From NCBI RefSeq assembly GCF_018332655.1, contig NZ_BOQL01000021.1, forward strand, positions 62,001-126,000: DNA of 64,000 bases, given 5' to 3'. The position numbers and the translations under genes were made by a program. The stretch is from Actinoplanes auranticolor (GTDB lineage: Bacteria > Actinomycetota > Actinomycetes > Mycobacteriales > Micromonosporaceae). Under the pieces are notes generated by a model. That model made no database searches, was not told the DNA's origin, and saw only the letters and a list, made by a program, of their open reading frames with translations. Shown here piece after piece: positions 8,839 to 16,679 of this stretch (position 1 is its first letter; every line of letters starts with the position of its first letter).

Positions 8839-9120
8839 TCAGCGGGATGCGACGGGCGGCGCGCGGCAACCGCGAGCGCTCGCGGTGGACTGCGCCGCGA
8901 GGACGGTGGCGCGGTCGGCGGGCGGCTCGTCGCTCGCCGCGGACTCCGCAGCCGGATCCTCCTGCGTGGACGAGGACGGCACGGCGGCGGCAGGGGCGGC
9001 GCAACCGGCGGCCCGCGGTGGTGCGGGGGAGCGCTGCGGGGCCGCGGCCAGCACGAGCACCAGCAGAACGAGGGCGGGCAGCGAACGCAGCAGCACCCCG
9101 CGCCGGTCGCTCGTCGCCAT
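8839..9120 (-). CDS. Small secreted/anchored Ala-rich protein, cassette copy 2
   Basis: 93 residues: MATSDRRG, a hydrophobic segment RSLPALVLLVLVLAAAP (about residues 12-29), an Ala/Pro/Ser-rich body with two Cys, and the terminus RAPPVASR. It matches copy 1 (4900-5214) in start, hydrophobic segment and C-terminus. ATG 9120 is chosen from the alignment; an upstream in-frame start at 9171 is less likely. It is probably exported or tethered outside the membrane and co-transcribed with the following membrane-protein gene. No known family. Confidence 0.55.
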   Translation of the reverse strand: MATSDRRGVLLRSLPALVLLVLVLAAAPQRSPAPPRAAGCAAPAAAVPSSSTQEDPAAESAASDEPPADRATVLAAQSTASARGCRAPPVASR

Positions 9121-9213
9121 GCCTCCACTGTAGCGAGGGTGGCCCCTACCGGCATCAGCACGACGGGCCACCGCCGCAGCGGTGGCCCGTCGATTCGAGA
9201 ACAGGTGCGGACC

Positions 9214-9916
9214 TCAGCTCTGGTGGACGCCCCCGCGGCCGTTGACGGCGACGGCCCCGTCGGGGGCGTCGTCCATCGGCGGCCCGGGTGCTGCCGCGGC
9301 GGTCCCGGGTGTGGCCGCGACCGGCGCCTCGTCCTCGCCGACGGTCGGCTCGGACTTGAGCCGGCCGCGCCGGGTGCCCCGGATGTCGCGGACGATGATC
9401 TGGATGATGCCGGCGACCGGGATGGCCAGCAGCCAGCGTGGCGACGACCGCGCCCAGCGTGGCACCGACCAGGGGGATCAGGTCGGCGAGGCCCACGAAC
9501 AACGCGATCAGCCCCGCGTACGGCACCCCCATGATCGCCGGCACCGCGTAGGTGAGGCTGCCGCAGATGATGCTGATCAGCAGGTTGCCGGTGATGTAGC
9601 CGGTGACGACCTTCGGCGCCTCCAGCACCATCAGGTACGAGGGCACGAAGATGGTCACGATCCCCGCGACGCTGGTGGCCGCCCCGCGCAGCACAGCCAG
9701 CGTGGGAGCGCCCAGGCGGCCGGCGTACTCGCGGAACCGGTCGTCGTTGTTCCGCGCGTACTCGAGCAGGTTGAACCGTTCGATCAGGCCGCCGACCGGT
9801 CCGCGCCCGGCCCGGGCGTCCTCCACGATCTTCGGGAAGCCGGCCACCACCTGTGTGCCCTCGGCGCTGGACCCACCCGGAGCGTCAAACAGGACGACTT
9901 TGTGGACAGGCTTCAC
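9214..9916 (-). pseudogene. Degenerate AI-2E-type (DUF20) permease
   Basis: The reading begins inside a typical AI-2E family permease (GRGPVGGLIERFNLLEYAR, then a membrane segment). VLEAP runs straight into KVVTGYITGN, lacking roughly 30 residues usually found there. It continues through ADLIPLVGATLGAVVATLA and then shifts frame, so that LLAIPVAGIIQIIVRDIRG is read in another frame (9214-9465). Roughly 70 residues that normally separate these two motifs are also gone, and so is the N-terminal membrane half. With two internal deletions, a frameshift and a missing 5' part, it cannot encode a working transporter. The motifs are seen directly; the sizes of the losses are estimated from the family. 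Confidence 0.75.
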
Positions 9917-9928
9917 GTAACCGAAACC

Positions 9929-9969
9929 TTGACATCACAATTGTGACCGTTAACATCGACCGATATATC
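9929..9969 (+). promoter_or_regulatory. Arabinan operon promoter with 12-bp palindrome
   Basis: TTGACA (9929-9934) is followed immediately by the perfect palindrome TCACAATTGTGA (9935-9946). TTGTGA (9941-9946) with TATATC (9964-9969), spaced 17 bases, is a plausible promoter; TTGACA is an alternative -35. The region lies about 100 bases upstream of the first GH43 gene and is AT-rich relative to its surroundings. Confidence 0.5.
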
Positions 9970-10063
9970 TACATGGCTCGATAGAGCAGCGTCGTCCGAC
10001 CTCCCTTCCCCCAGTCCGGTGAGGCGCGACGCGACGAGCCACCACCGTTCCCCGAGGAGACGC

Positions 10064-11101
10064 ATGTCCAGCACACGCACGAAGACTGTCCGGCGCAGCG
10101 CGCTCGCCTGCGCTATGGCCGCCACGCTGGTCGCCGGCGTCGCGGTCGCGGTCAATGCCCAGGCCGCCACCGCGCCGGCGGTGCCGCTGGCCGCCGCCAC
10201 GCCGACCGTCCCCCCGGCGGCCTATCCGAGGCCGGGCGCCGTCACCGGTGACATCGGCGCCCACGACCCGACCATGGTGAAGACGCCGAGCGGCAGCTAC
10301 ATCGTGGCGCACACCGGAGACAACATCGCGTTGAAGACCTCCACCGACCGTACGGCGTTCCGCAACGCCGGCGCGGTGTTCCCCGGTGGGGCGCCGTGGA
10401 CCACCACCTACACCGGCGGCAGCCGCAACCTGTGGGCCCCCGACATCTCGTACCACAATGGTCGTTACTGGCTGTACTACTCGGCCTCGTCGTTCGGCTC
10501 GAACCGCTCCGCGATCTTCCTGGCCACCAGCACCACCGGGGCCTCCGGCTCGTGGACCAACCAGGGCCTGGTGATCGAGTCCCGCACGTCGGACAACTTC
10601 AACGCCATCGACCCGAACCTCCTGGTGGACAGCTCGGGCAGATGGTGGCTGAGCTTCGGCTCCTTCTGGTCCGGCCACAAGCAGGTCGCCCTCGACCCCG
10701 CCACCGGTAAGCGCTCGGACAGCACCATCCGCAGCATCGCCGGCCGCAACGGCGGGGCGATCGAGGCGCCGTTCATCTTCAAGCACGGCTCGTACTACTA
10801 CCAGTGGGTCTCCTTCGACCGCTGCTGCCAGGGCGCCGCCAGCACCTACCGGATCATGGTGGGCCGTTCGACCAGCCCGAACGGGCCGTTCGTGGACCGC
10901 AACGGCGTCAACCTGAACAACGGCGGTGGCACCCAGGTGCTGGCCGGGCACGGCAGCATCCACGGCCCCGGCCACCAGGCCGTGCTCGCCGACACCGACG
11001 CCGAGGTCCTCGTCTACCACTACTACACCAACAGTGGTGCCGCGAACCTCGGCCTCAACCTCATCGGCTACGACACGGCCGGCTGGCCGTTCGTCTACTG
11101 A
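10064..11101 (+). CDS. Secreted GH43 endo-1,5-alpha-L-arabinanase
   Basis: 345 residues: signal peptide about residues 1-33, then a single five-bladed GH43 propeller. The three catalytic acids are visible: general base Asp in AHDPTM, the pKa-modulating Asp in AIDPNLL, and general acid Glu in AIEAPFIF. NLWAPDISYHNGRYWLYYS and SFDRCCQG are typical of arabinan endo-hydrolases. ATG 10064 is chosen because it opens a normal signal peptide after CGAGGAGA. The next GH43 gene starts 16 bases after the stop, so the two form an operon attacking arabinan backbones outside the cell. Confidence 0.93.
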   Translation: MSSTRTKTVRRSALACAMAATLVAGVAVAVNAQAATAPAVPLAAATPTVPPAAYPRPGAVTGDIGAHDPTMVKTPSGSYIVAHTGDNIALKTSTDRTAFRNAGAVFPGGAPWTTTYTGGSRNLWAPDISYHNGRYWLYYSASSFGSNRSAIFLATSTTGASGSWTNQGLVIESRTSDNFNAIDPNLLVDSSGRWWLSFGSFWSGHKQVALDPATGKRSDSTIRSIAGRNGGAIEAPFIFKHGSYYYQWVSFDRCCQGAASTYRIMVGRSTSPNGPFVDRNGVNLNNGGGTQVLAGHGSIHGPGHQAVLADTDAEVLVYHYYTNSGAANLGLNLIGYDTAGWPFVY

Positions 11102-11117
11102 GGGCAGGAATATTCCG

Positions 11118-12590
11118 ATGCGCAGAAGACTCCTGATCGGCGCCGTGGTCGCGCTGCTCGCCGCGGCGGGTACGGCAGTGGTCATGCCGGCCGCCGAGGC
11201 CGCCACGGTGCAACCGAACGTGTCCTACGTCCTGGTCAACCGCAACAGCGGCAAGGCCCTCGACGTCTACAACCTGGCCACCACCGACGGCGCGGCCATC
11301 AACCAGTACACCCGCAACGACGGTGCCTGGCAGCAGTGGCGTTTCCTGGACTCCGGCGGCGGCTGGTACCGGGTGCAGTCGGTGCACAGCGGCAAGGTCC
11401 TCGATCTGCCCAGCAGCACCGACGGCATCCAGCTCGTGCAGAACGCCGACCGCAACGACGCCCGGCAGCAGTTCCGGCTGGCCGACTCCGCCGGCGGTTA
11501 CGCCCGGCTGATCAACCGGTCCAGCGGCAAGGCGGTCGAGGTCTGGGAGTGGAGCACCGCCGACGGCGCGATGGTCTCGCAGTACCAGGACCTCGACGGC
11601 GCGAACCAGCAGTGGCAGCTCGCCGCTCTCGGTGGCGGTGCTGCCGGTACCTTCACCAACCCGATCAAGCGCAACGGCCCGGACCCGTGGCTGCAGTACC
11701 ACAACGGGTTCTACTACCTGGCCACCACGACGTGGAACTCCACCATCACGATGCGCCGGTCAGCGACCCTGGCCGGTCTGGCCACCGCACCCGACCAGGT
11801 CATCTTCAACCTGGCCGGCCGGGCCAACGGCTGCTGCAACATGTGGGCGCCGGAGTTCCACCTGCTCAACGGTCCGAACGGCAACCGCTGGTACTTCTAC
11901 TACACCGCCGGGCAGAACGTCTCCGACTACAACCCGACGCAGCGACTGCACGTGCTCGAATCGGCCGGTACGGACCCGATGGGTCCGTACACCTTCAAGG
12001 CCGACCTCGGCAATGACTGGGCCCTGGACGCCAGCGTCCTGAAGGTCGGCTCGAGCCTCTACATGATGGCGACCTACGGCGGTGACGGCGCCGGGCAGAG
12101 CAACTTCATCCAGCGCCTGAGCAACCCGTGGACCCTGACCGGCTCCCGGGCCCGGTTGAGTTCGCCGACGCTGAGCTGGGAGCGGCAGACCGGCGCGGTC
12201 AACGAGGGACCCGAACCGCTCTACCACGACGGCAAGGTGATGGTGGTCTACTCGGCCTCGGCCTGCTGGGGGCCCGACTACAAGCTGGGCCTGCTCACGC
12301 TGACCGGCACCGATCCGATGAACCCCGCGCACTGGACCAAGAAGTCGACCCCGGTCTTCCAGCGCAGCGACGCCAACGGCGTGTTCGCCCCCGGCCACAA
12401 CGGCTTCTTCAAGTCACCGGACGGCACCGAGGACTGGATCGTCTACCACGCCAACGATTCCGCGTCCGGCGCCTGCGACATGAACCGCTCCACCCGGGCG
12501 CAGAAGTTCACCTGGAACGCCGACGGCACGCCCAACTTCGGCACTCCGGTGCGGCTGGGCACCACGCTGCCCGCACCCTCGGGGGAGTGA
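11118..12590 (+). CDS. Secreted CBM13 (ricin-type lectin)-GH43 exo-arabinofuranosidase
   Basis: 490 residues. The signal peptide (about 1-31) is followed by a ricin-type beta-trefoil CBM13 (about 35-175) with recurrent Q(Q)W/QQF triads, then a GH43 catalytic domain from FTNPI to the end. Catalytic acids: Asp in GPDPWL, Asp in ALDASVL, Glu in NEGPEPLYH. The layout resembles actinobacterial exo-1,5-alpha-L-arabinofuranosidases, but those usually carry the arabinose-binding module at the C-terminus, whereas here the lectin module is N-terminal. ATG 11118 gives a clean signal peptide. It is the second gene of the arabinan operon, releasing arabinose from products of the upstream endo-enzyme. Confidence 0.9.
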   Translation: MRRRLLIGAVVALLAAAGTAVVMPAAEAATVQPNVSYVLVNRNSGKALDVYNLATTDGAAINQYTRNDGAWQQWRFLDSGGGWYRVQSVHSGKVLDLPSSTDGIQLVQNADRNDARQQFRLADSAGGYARLINRSSGKAVEVWEWSTADGAMVSQYQDLDGANQQWQLAALGGGAAGTFTNPIKRNGPDPWLQYHNGFYYLATTTWNSTITMRRSATLAGLATAPDQVIFNLAGRANGCCNMWAPEFHLLNGPNGNRWYFYYTAGQNVSDYNPTQRLHVLESAGTDPMGPYTFKADLGNDWALDASVLKVGSSLYMMATYGGDGAGQSNFIQRLSNPWTLTGSRARLSSPTLSWERQTGAVNEGPEPLYHDGKVMVVYSASACWGPDYKLGLLTLTGTDPMNPAHWTKKSTPVFQRSDANGVFAPGHNGFFKSPDGTEDWIVYHANDSASGACDMNRSTRAQKFTWNADGTPNFGTPVRLGTTLPAPSGE

Positions 12591-12603
12591 CGACGCGGAT
12601 GAG

Positions 12604-13419
12604 CTAGCGGGCTGCCTTCACGGCGCTGACCGCCAAGGTCGTGTACTGCATCGTGAAGCGCCCGCCCAGCTCGTCGATCGCGGCGCCGACCGCCGCCAGG
12701 ATGCCGGCCGTCTTGTCGGAGGGCAGCCGGGTGAGGCCACCGGTCGTGGGGAGCAGGGCCAGCCATTCGTCGCGGGTGTACGGCCGCTCCCACTCGAACT
12801 GCCACTGCTCGGGCTCGGTGAACTGCCGGGTCTCGTGGATCGTGGTGGCGATCCCGGCGTAGCCGGCCCGGTACGCGTCGATCGCGGACCGGGCCGGCAT
12901 CCTGCTGCCCAGGGGCGAGTCCGGTACGGCTCTGCGGTACGCCTCGGCGAACGGCTCGGCCACCGCGGCGGGCGGCTCGAAGACATGACCGAAGATCGCC
13001 AGGCGGCCGTGCGGGCGCAACACCTGGGCGGCTTTGCGCGCGCCGGCCGCCGGGTCGATCCAGTGCCACGACTGGGCGGCGGTCACCGCGTCGAACGTCC
13101 GGCCGGCCGGCTGCCAGGCCTCGAACGTGGCGACCTCGACGCGCAGACCGCCGGCCCGGGCGAACTCCGCCATCCGGGGGTCGGGTTCGACGCCGAGCAC
13201 CTCGCAGCCGGCGGCCCGGAACTGGCGGGCCGCGATGCCGGTGCCGGTGCCCACGTCGAGCAGGCGGGGCCCGGGACTGCCGGTGACGACCCGGCTGATG
13301 AGGGGGTCGGGGTAGCTGGGGCGGGCCTGGTCGTAGAGTCGTGCGTCCGTACCGAACGACTCGGCCATCGGCCGGGTCGTGTGCAGCTCCGCGGGCAGCT
13401 CGGGCGGTAAGGTGGGCAT
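12604..13419 (-). CDS. Class I SAM-dependent methyltransferase
   Basis: 271 residues; motif I is LLDVGTGTGIAARQF, followed by VLGVEPDPRM, and WHWIDP is characteristic of the Methyltransf_11/25 type. No substrate can be named. Two starts are possible. The ATG at 13419 lies inside a palindromic operator and would give a leaderless or near-leaderless transcript. The ATG at 13368 (MAESFGTDARLYD) matches the usual family N-terminus but has no clear Shine-Dalgarno. It is divergent from a TetR gene that shares the operators. Confidence 0.82.
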   Translation of the reverse strand: MPTLPPELPAELHTTRPMAESFGTDARLYDQARPSYPDPLISRVVTGSPGPRLLDVGTGTGIAARQFRAAGCEVLGVEPDPRMAEFARAGGLRVEVATFEAWQPAGRTFDAVTAAQSWHWIDPAAGARKAAQVLRPHGRLAIFGHVFEPPAAVAEPFAEAYRRAVPDSPLGSRMPARSAIDAYRAGYAGIATTIHETRQFTEPEQWQFEWERPYTRDEWLALLPTTGGLTRLPSDKTAGILAAVGAAIDELGGRFTMQYTTLAVSAVKAAR

Positions 13420-13448
13420 GTGCCCACCCTAGTGGGCGCATGCCCACT
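13411..13448. promoter_or_regulatory. Two tandem palindromic operators shared by methyltransferase and TetR genes
   Basis: GGTGGGC-N4-GCCCACC (13411-13428) and AGTGGGC-N4-GCCCACT (13431-13448) are near-identical 18-bp palindromes centred 20 bp apart, i.e. on the same DNA face. The first covers the upstream start codon of the methyltransferase. This fits a TetR repressor binding as two dimers and controlling both genes. Confidence 0.75.
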
Positions 13449-13473
13449 AAGCAACGTCTGGGAAGGACCACGC

Positions 13474-14079
13474 GTGCCCACTGGGGTGCATCTGCGCGAT
13501 GCGCGGCAGCAGCTGTTCGACGCCGCCGAGCGCGTTCTGCTGCGCGCCGGGCCCGGCGGGCTGACCAGCCGGGCGGTCACGGACGAGGCGGGGTGCGCCA
13601 AGGGGGTCCTGCACCGGCACTTCAGCGACTTCGACGCGTTCCTCGCCGAGCTGGTGCTCGACCGGGCCGCGCAGCTGGAGAGCCAGGCGGAGGCGCTGCG
13701 GGAGTCGGCCGGCACCGGCACCCCGGCCGACAATCTCACCGCCGCGCTGACCATGCTGTTCGGGCCGGTGCCGCTGGCGATCATCCCGCTCATCACCTTC
13801 CGCGACGAGCTGCGCGCGCGGCTGCGGCAGGCCCGCCCCGGCGGCGGCATCGCGATCCTGGCCCAGGTGACGACCGCGGTCTCGGCCTACCTGGCCGACG
13901 AGCGCGACCGGGGCCGCATCGCGGCCGACGCCGACCTCGAGTCCCTCACCCTGTCGCTGGTCGGCGGCGGGCACCTGCTGTTCACCGACCGCGATCCGGG
14001 CCCGCCGACCACGGCAGCCGTGCACAGGTTCGTGACCTCCGTGCTCGCCGACGTGGTGCAACGCCGGCCGCGGAGCTGA
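13474..14079 (+). CDS. TetR-family transcriptional regulator
   Basis: 201 residues. HTH at about residues 8-52 (QQLFDAAERVLLRAGPGGLT, then DEAGCAKGVLHRHFSDFDAF). The GTG at 13474 is chosen because GGAAGGA lies 7 bases upstream; an earlier ATG at 13420 would place coding sequence through both operators and add a non-TetR-like leader. It probably represses the divergent methyltransferase and itself through the tandem palindromes. Confidence 0.85.
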   Translation: MPTGVHLRDARQQLFDAAERVLLRAGPGGLTSRAVTDEAGCAKGVLHRHFSDFDAFLAELVLDRAAQLESQAEALRESAGTGTPADNLTAALTMLFGPVPLAIIPLITFRDELRARLRQARPGGGIAILAQVTTAVSAYLADERDRGRIAADADLESLTLSLVGGGHLLFTDRDPGPPTTAAVHRFVTSVLADVVQRRPRS

Positions 14080-14139
14080 AGAACAAGGTTCAAGGGTCCG
14101 GCCGGAACCACGGCACCGATCCGCCCGACTCTGTTCAAG

Positions 14140-16092
14140 GTGCAGAGCGCGGTGCGGACGTCAGTCCTGATGGTGGCAGCGGCCGGTGCGGCCGTGGTGG
14201 TCCTGATCGCGTCGCTGCGGTTCGGCGGAGCGGTGGACGGATCCGTGCTGCCGGGTATCCCGGGTCCGGGCACGCTCACCGTGTGGGCACTGCCGGCGCT
14301 GACGATGCTGGCGACCGTCCTCGGTGTGCTGACGGTCGGCCTGACCGTCACCGCGGCCTTTCTGCTGCCCGGCGACGGTCCGAGCGTGGCGGCTCACGGC
14401 TGGCTGCTGCTGCGCCGGTCGACGTGGCCGGCGCTGCTGGGGGCGGCCACCTGTCTGCTGCTGATCGTCGTCACCGTCTCCGATCTGCTCGGCGTGCCCG
14501 TCGCGCGGCTGAGCCGGCCGGCGGTGGCCGGCTTCGCGTTCTCCATCGCCCAGGGGCAGGCGCTGCTGCTGCAGGCCGGGCTGGGCCTGCTGGTGGCCGT
14601 GCTGAGCCGGGCCGGGGTGTCGCGCGGCCTGGCCGCGGTCACCGCCGGGCTGGCGATGGCGGCGCTGCTGCCGCCGGCCTTCACCGGCCATTCCGCCGGG
14701 GCGGGGGACCATCAGCTCGCGGTGACGAGCCTGGCGCTGCACATTCTCGCGGCGTCGCTCTGGGTGGGCGGATTGGCCGGTCTGCTGCTGGTACGCCGCC
14801 ACCGCCGTTTCGCCGAGACCGCCTCCCGGTACAGCCGCCTGGCCCTGGCCTGTTTCGTGGCGACGGCGGTCAGCGGCGGGGCCAACGCGGCGGTGCGGCT
14901 GGGCGGCTGGCCGGCGCTCGGCACCTCCCGGTACGGGTTCCTGGTGCTGCTCAAGGTCCTGGCCCTGCTGGCGGTCGGGGTGATCGGCGCCGTGCACCGC
15001 CGCCGTACCCTGCCCGCGCTGCGCTCGGGTGCCCCGGGGGCGTTCCTGCGCCTGGCCGGCGGTGAGCTGCTGGTGCTGGCGGCGGCGGCCGGGCTGGCGG
15101 TGGGCCTGTCGCGGAGCCCGGCCCCGGTGCCCGAGATCGCGGTCGACCCGGATCCGCTGGTGGAGCTGCTCGGCTTCGACCAGCCCGGCCCGGTCACCGT
15201 GGCCCGGCTGCTCACCGACCCGCTCCCGGACATGGTCTTCCCGGTGGTCGTCGCGGTCGGCATCGTCGCCTATCTGGCCGGGGCGCGCCGGCTGCGCCGG
15301 GCCGGGCACGCCTGGCCGGCGAGCCGCACCGCGTCCTGGGTGGGCGGGATGCTGCTGCTGGGCGCGATGACCGGCCTGGGCGTGGCGCGGTACGCGTACG
15401 TGCTGGTCAGTGTGCACCTGGTGCAGCACGTCGTGCTGGCCACGGCCGTGCCGATCCTGCTCGTCGGCGGCGCCCCGGTCACCCTGGCCCTGCGGGCGTT
15501 GCGCCGTCCGGCGGACCCGCAGGTGCGCGGCCTGCGGGAGTGGCTGGTGCTGACACTCCGGAGCCGCTTCCTGCGGTTCGTGAGCCACCCGCTGGTCGCG
15601 CTGGCCGTCTTCGTCATCAGCCTGCACGGGCTGTACCTCACCGGTCTGCTCGGCCCGCTGATGCGCTACCACCTCGGGCACATCGCGATGCTGGCGTCCT
15701 TCGTGGTCGCCGGGCTCGTGCTGTTCCGGGCGCTCCTCGGCGGGGAGCCGGGCCGCCGCCGCGTGCATCCGGCTCTGCTCGTGGTGGTCCACCTGCTGGC
15801 CGTGGCGGCGCAGGCCGTGCTCGGGCTCGTGCTGCTGCGGTCCACCACCGTGATCGCCGCGGACTGGTACACCGCCGTGCACCCCGGGTGGGCGCCGTCG
15901 CTGCTCGCCGACCAGCGCCTCGGGGCCGGACTGTCCTGGATGGCCGGGGCCCTGCCCGCCGCGGCCGTCCTGCTGCTGCTCGTCCGGCGGTGGATCCACG
16001 GAGATCACGTCGCCGGGAACTTCTCTCCGGGGGATCCCGACCAATCCTGTGCAGACCCCAACAAGAGACGGATACCATGTCAAACCCCCTGA
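14140..16092 (+). CDS. CopD-CtaG fusion: copper import and cytochrome oxidase assembly membrane protein
   Basis: 650 residues with many membrane spans. The N-terminal half (about 1-320) is a CopD-type copper-resistance/import domain (FTGHSAGAGDHQLAVTSLALHILAASLWVGG). The C-terminal half (about 345-635) is the caa3-oxidase assembly factor CtaG type, with HLVQHVVLATAVPILLVGGAP and MRYHLGHIAM supplying membrane His residues for copper. Such fusions are known in actinobacteria. It begins at a GTG with little Shine-Dalgarno signal and overlaps the next gene by 16 bases. As the first gene of the copper operon it probably carries copper across the membrane for oxidase maturation. Confidence 0.9.
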   Translation: MQSAVRTSVLMVAAAGAAVVVLIASLRFGGAVDGSVLPGIPGPGTLTVWALPALTMLATVLGVLTVGLTVTAAFLLPGDGPSVAAHGWLLLRRSTWPALLGAATCLLLIVVTVSDLLGVPVARLSRPAVAGFAFSIAQGQALLLQAGLGLLVAVLSRAGVSRGLAAVTAGLAMAALLPPAFTGHSAGAGDHQLAVTSLALHILAASLWVGGLAGLLLVRRHRRFAETASRYSRLALACFVATAVSGGANAAVRLGGWPALGTSRYGFLVLLKVLALLAVGVIGAVHRRRTLPALRSGAPGAFLRLAGGELLVLAAAAGLAVGLSRSPAPVPEIAVDPDPLVELLGFDQPGPVTVARLLTDPLPDMVFPVVVAVGIVAYLAGARRLRRAGHAWPASRTASWVGGMLLLGAMTGLGVARYAYVLVSVHLVQHVVLATAVPILLVGGAPVTLALRALRRPADPQVRGLREWLVLTLRSRFLRFVSHPLVALAVFVISLHGLYLTGLLGPLMRYHLGHIAMLASFVVAGLVLFRALLGGEPGRRRVHPALLVVVHLLAVAAQAVLGLVLLRSTTVIAADWYTAVHPGWAPSLLADQRLGAGLSWMAGALPAAAVLLLLVRRWIHGDHVAGNFSPGDPDQSCADPNKRRIPCQTP

Positions 16093-16679
16093 ACCGTAGC
16101 TCCCGGCGTACCCTCGCGGCCGCCTTGCTCGCCGGCACCCTGACCACCCTCGGCCTGGCCGGTTGCGGCGGCAGCGACGCGACCGCCGGCGGTGCGCCGG
16201 CGCCCGCGGCCGCGCCGTCGGCCTCGGCGGCCTCGACCGCCCTGACCGTCAAGGACCCGTGGGTCAAGGCCACGAAGGCCGGCGCCATGACCGCCGCCTT
16301 CGCGATCCTGGTCAACGACGGCACCACCGACATCACGGTGGTCAGCGCCGAGTCGCCGGCGTCGCCGATGGAACTGCACGAGATGACCGTGCAGGACGGC
16401 AAGATGCTGATGCGGCCCAAGCAGGGCGGCTTCGTCATCAAGGCGAAGAGCACCCACGAGCTCTCACCCGGCGGCGACCACCTGATGCTGATGAAGCCGG
16501 CCGCGGCGATCGAGGCCGGCGGTGAGGTCACCTTCACCCTGACCCTGGCCGACGGCCGGACCGTGCCGTTCACCGCGATCGCCAAGCCGTTCGCCGGGGC
16601 CGGGGAGAGCTACGACCCCGGCATGTCCATGCCCGCCTCCGGCATGCCGATGATGCCGATGCCCAGCTCGGCGCCGTGA
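16077..16679 (+). CDS. PCuAC-type periplasmic copper chaperone lipoprotein
   Basis: 200 residues: a signal peptide with lipobox LGLAGCGG (Cys about residue 28), an Ala-rich linker, then a PCuAC (DUF461) domain. The copper motif is complete: SPMELHEM, a Met about ten residues later, and GGDHLMLM. The extreme C-terminus is Met-rich (MSMPASGMPMMPMP), a likely second copper site. PCuAC proteins deliver Cu(I) to the CuA site of cytochrome oxidase. The start lies inside the end of the CopD-CtaG gene, and its stop overlaps the DyP start (GTGA), showing translational coupling. Confidence 0.93.
   Translation: MSNPLNRSSRRTLAAALLAGTLTTLGLAGCGGSDATAGGAPAPAAAPSASAASTALTVKDPWVKATKAGAMTAAFAILVNDGTTDITVVSAESPASPMELHEMTVQDGKMLMRPKQGGFVIKAKSTHELSPGGDHLMLMKPAAAIEAGGEVTFTLTLADGRTVPFTAIAKPFAGAGESYDPGMSMPASGMPMMPMPSSAP

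Noticed and set aside
12591-12603. Possible terminator between the GH43 operon and the methyltransferase
   Set aside because: The 13-base gap holds no inverted repeat; the transcripts probably converge without an obvious intrinsic terminator.
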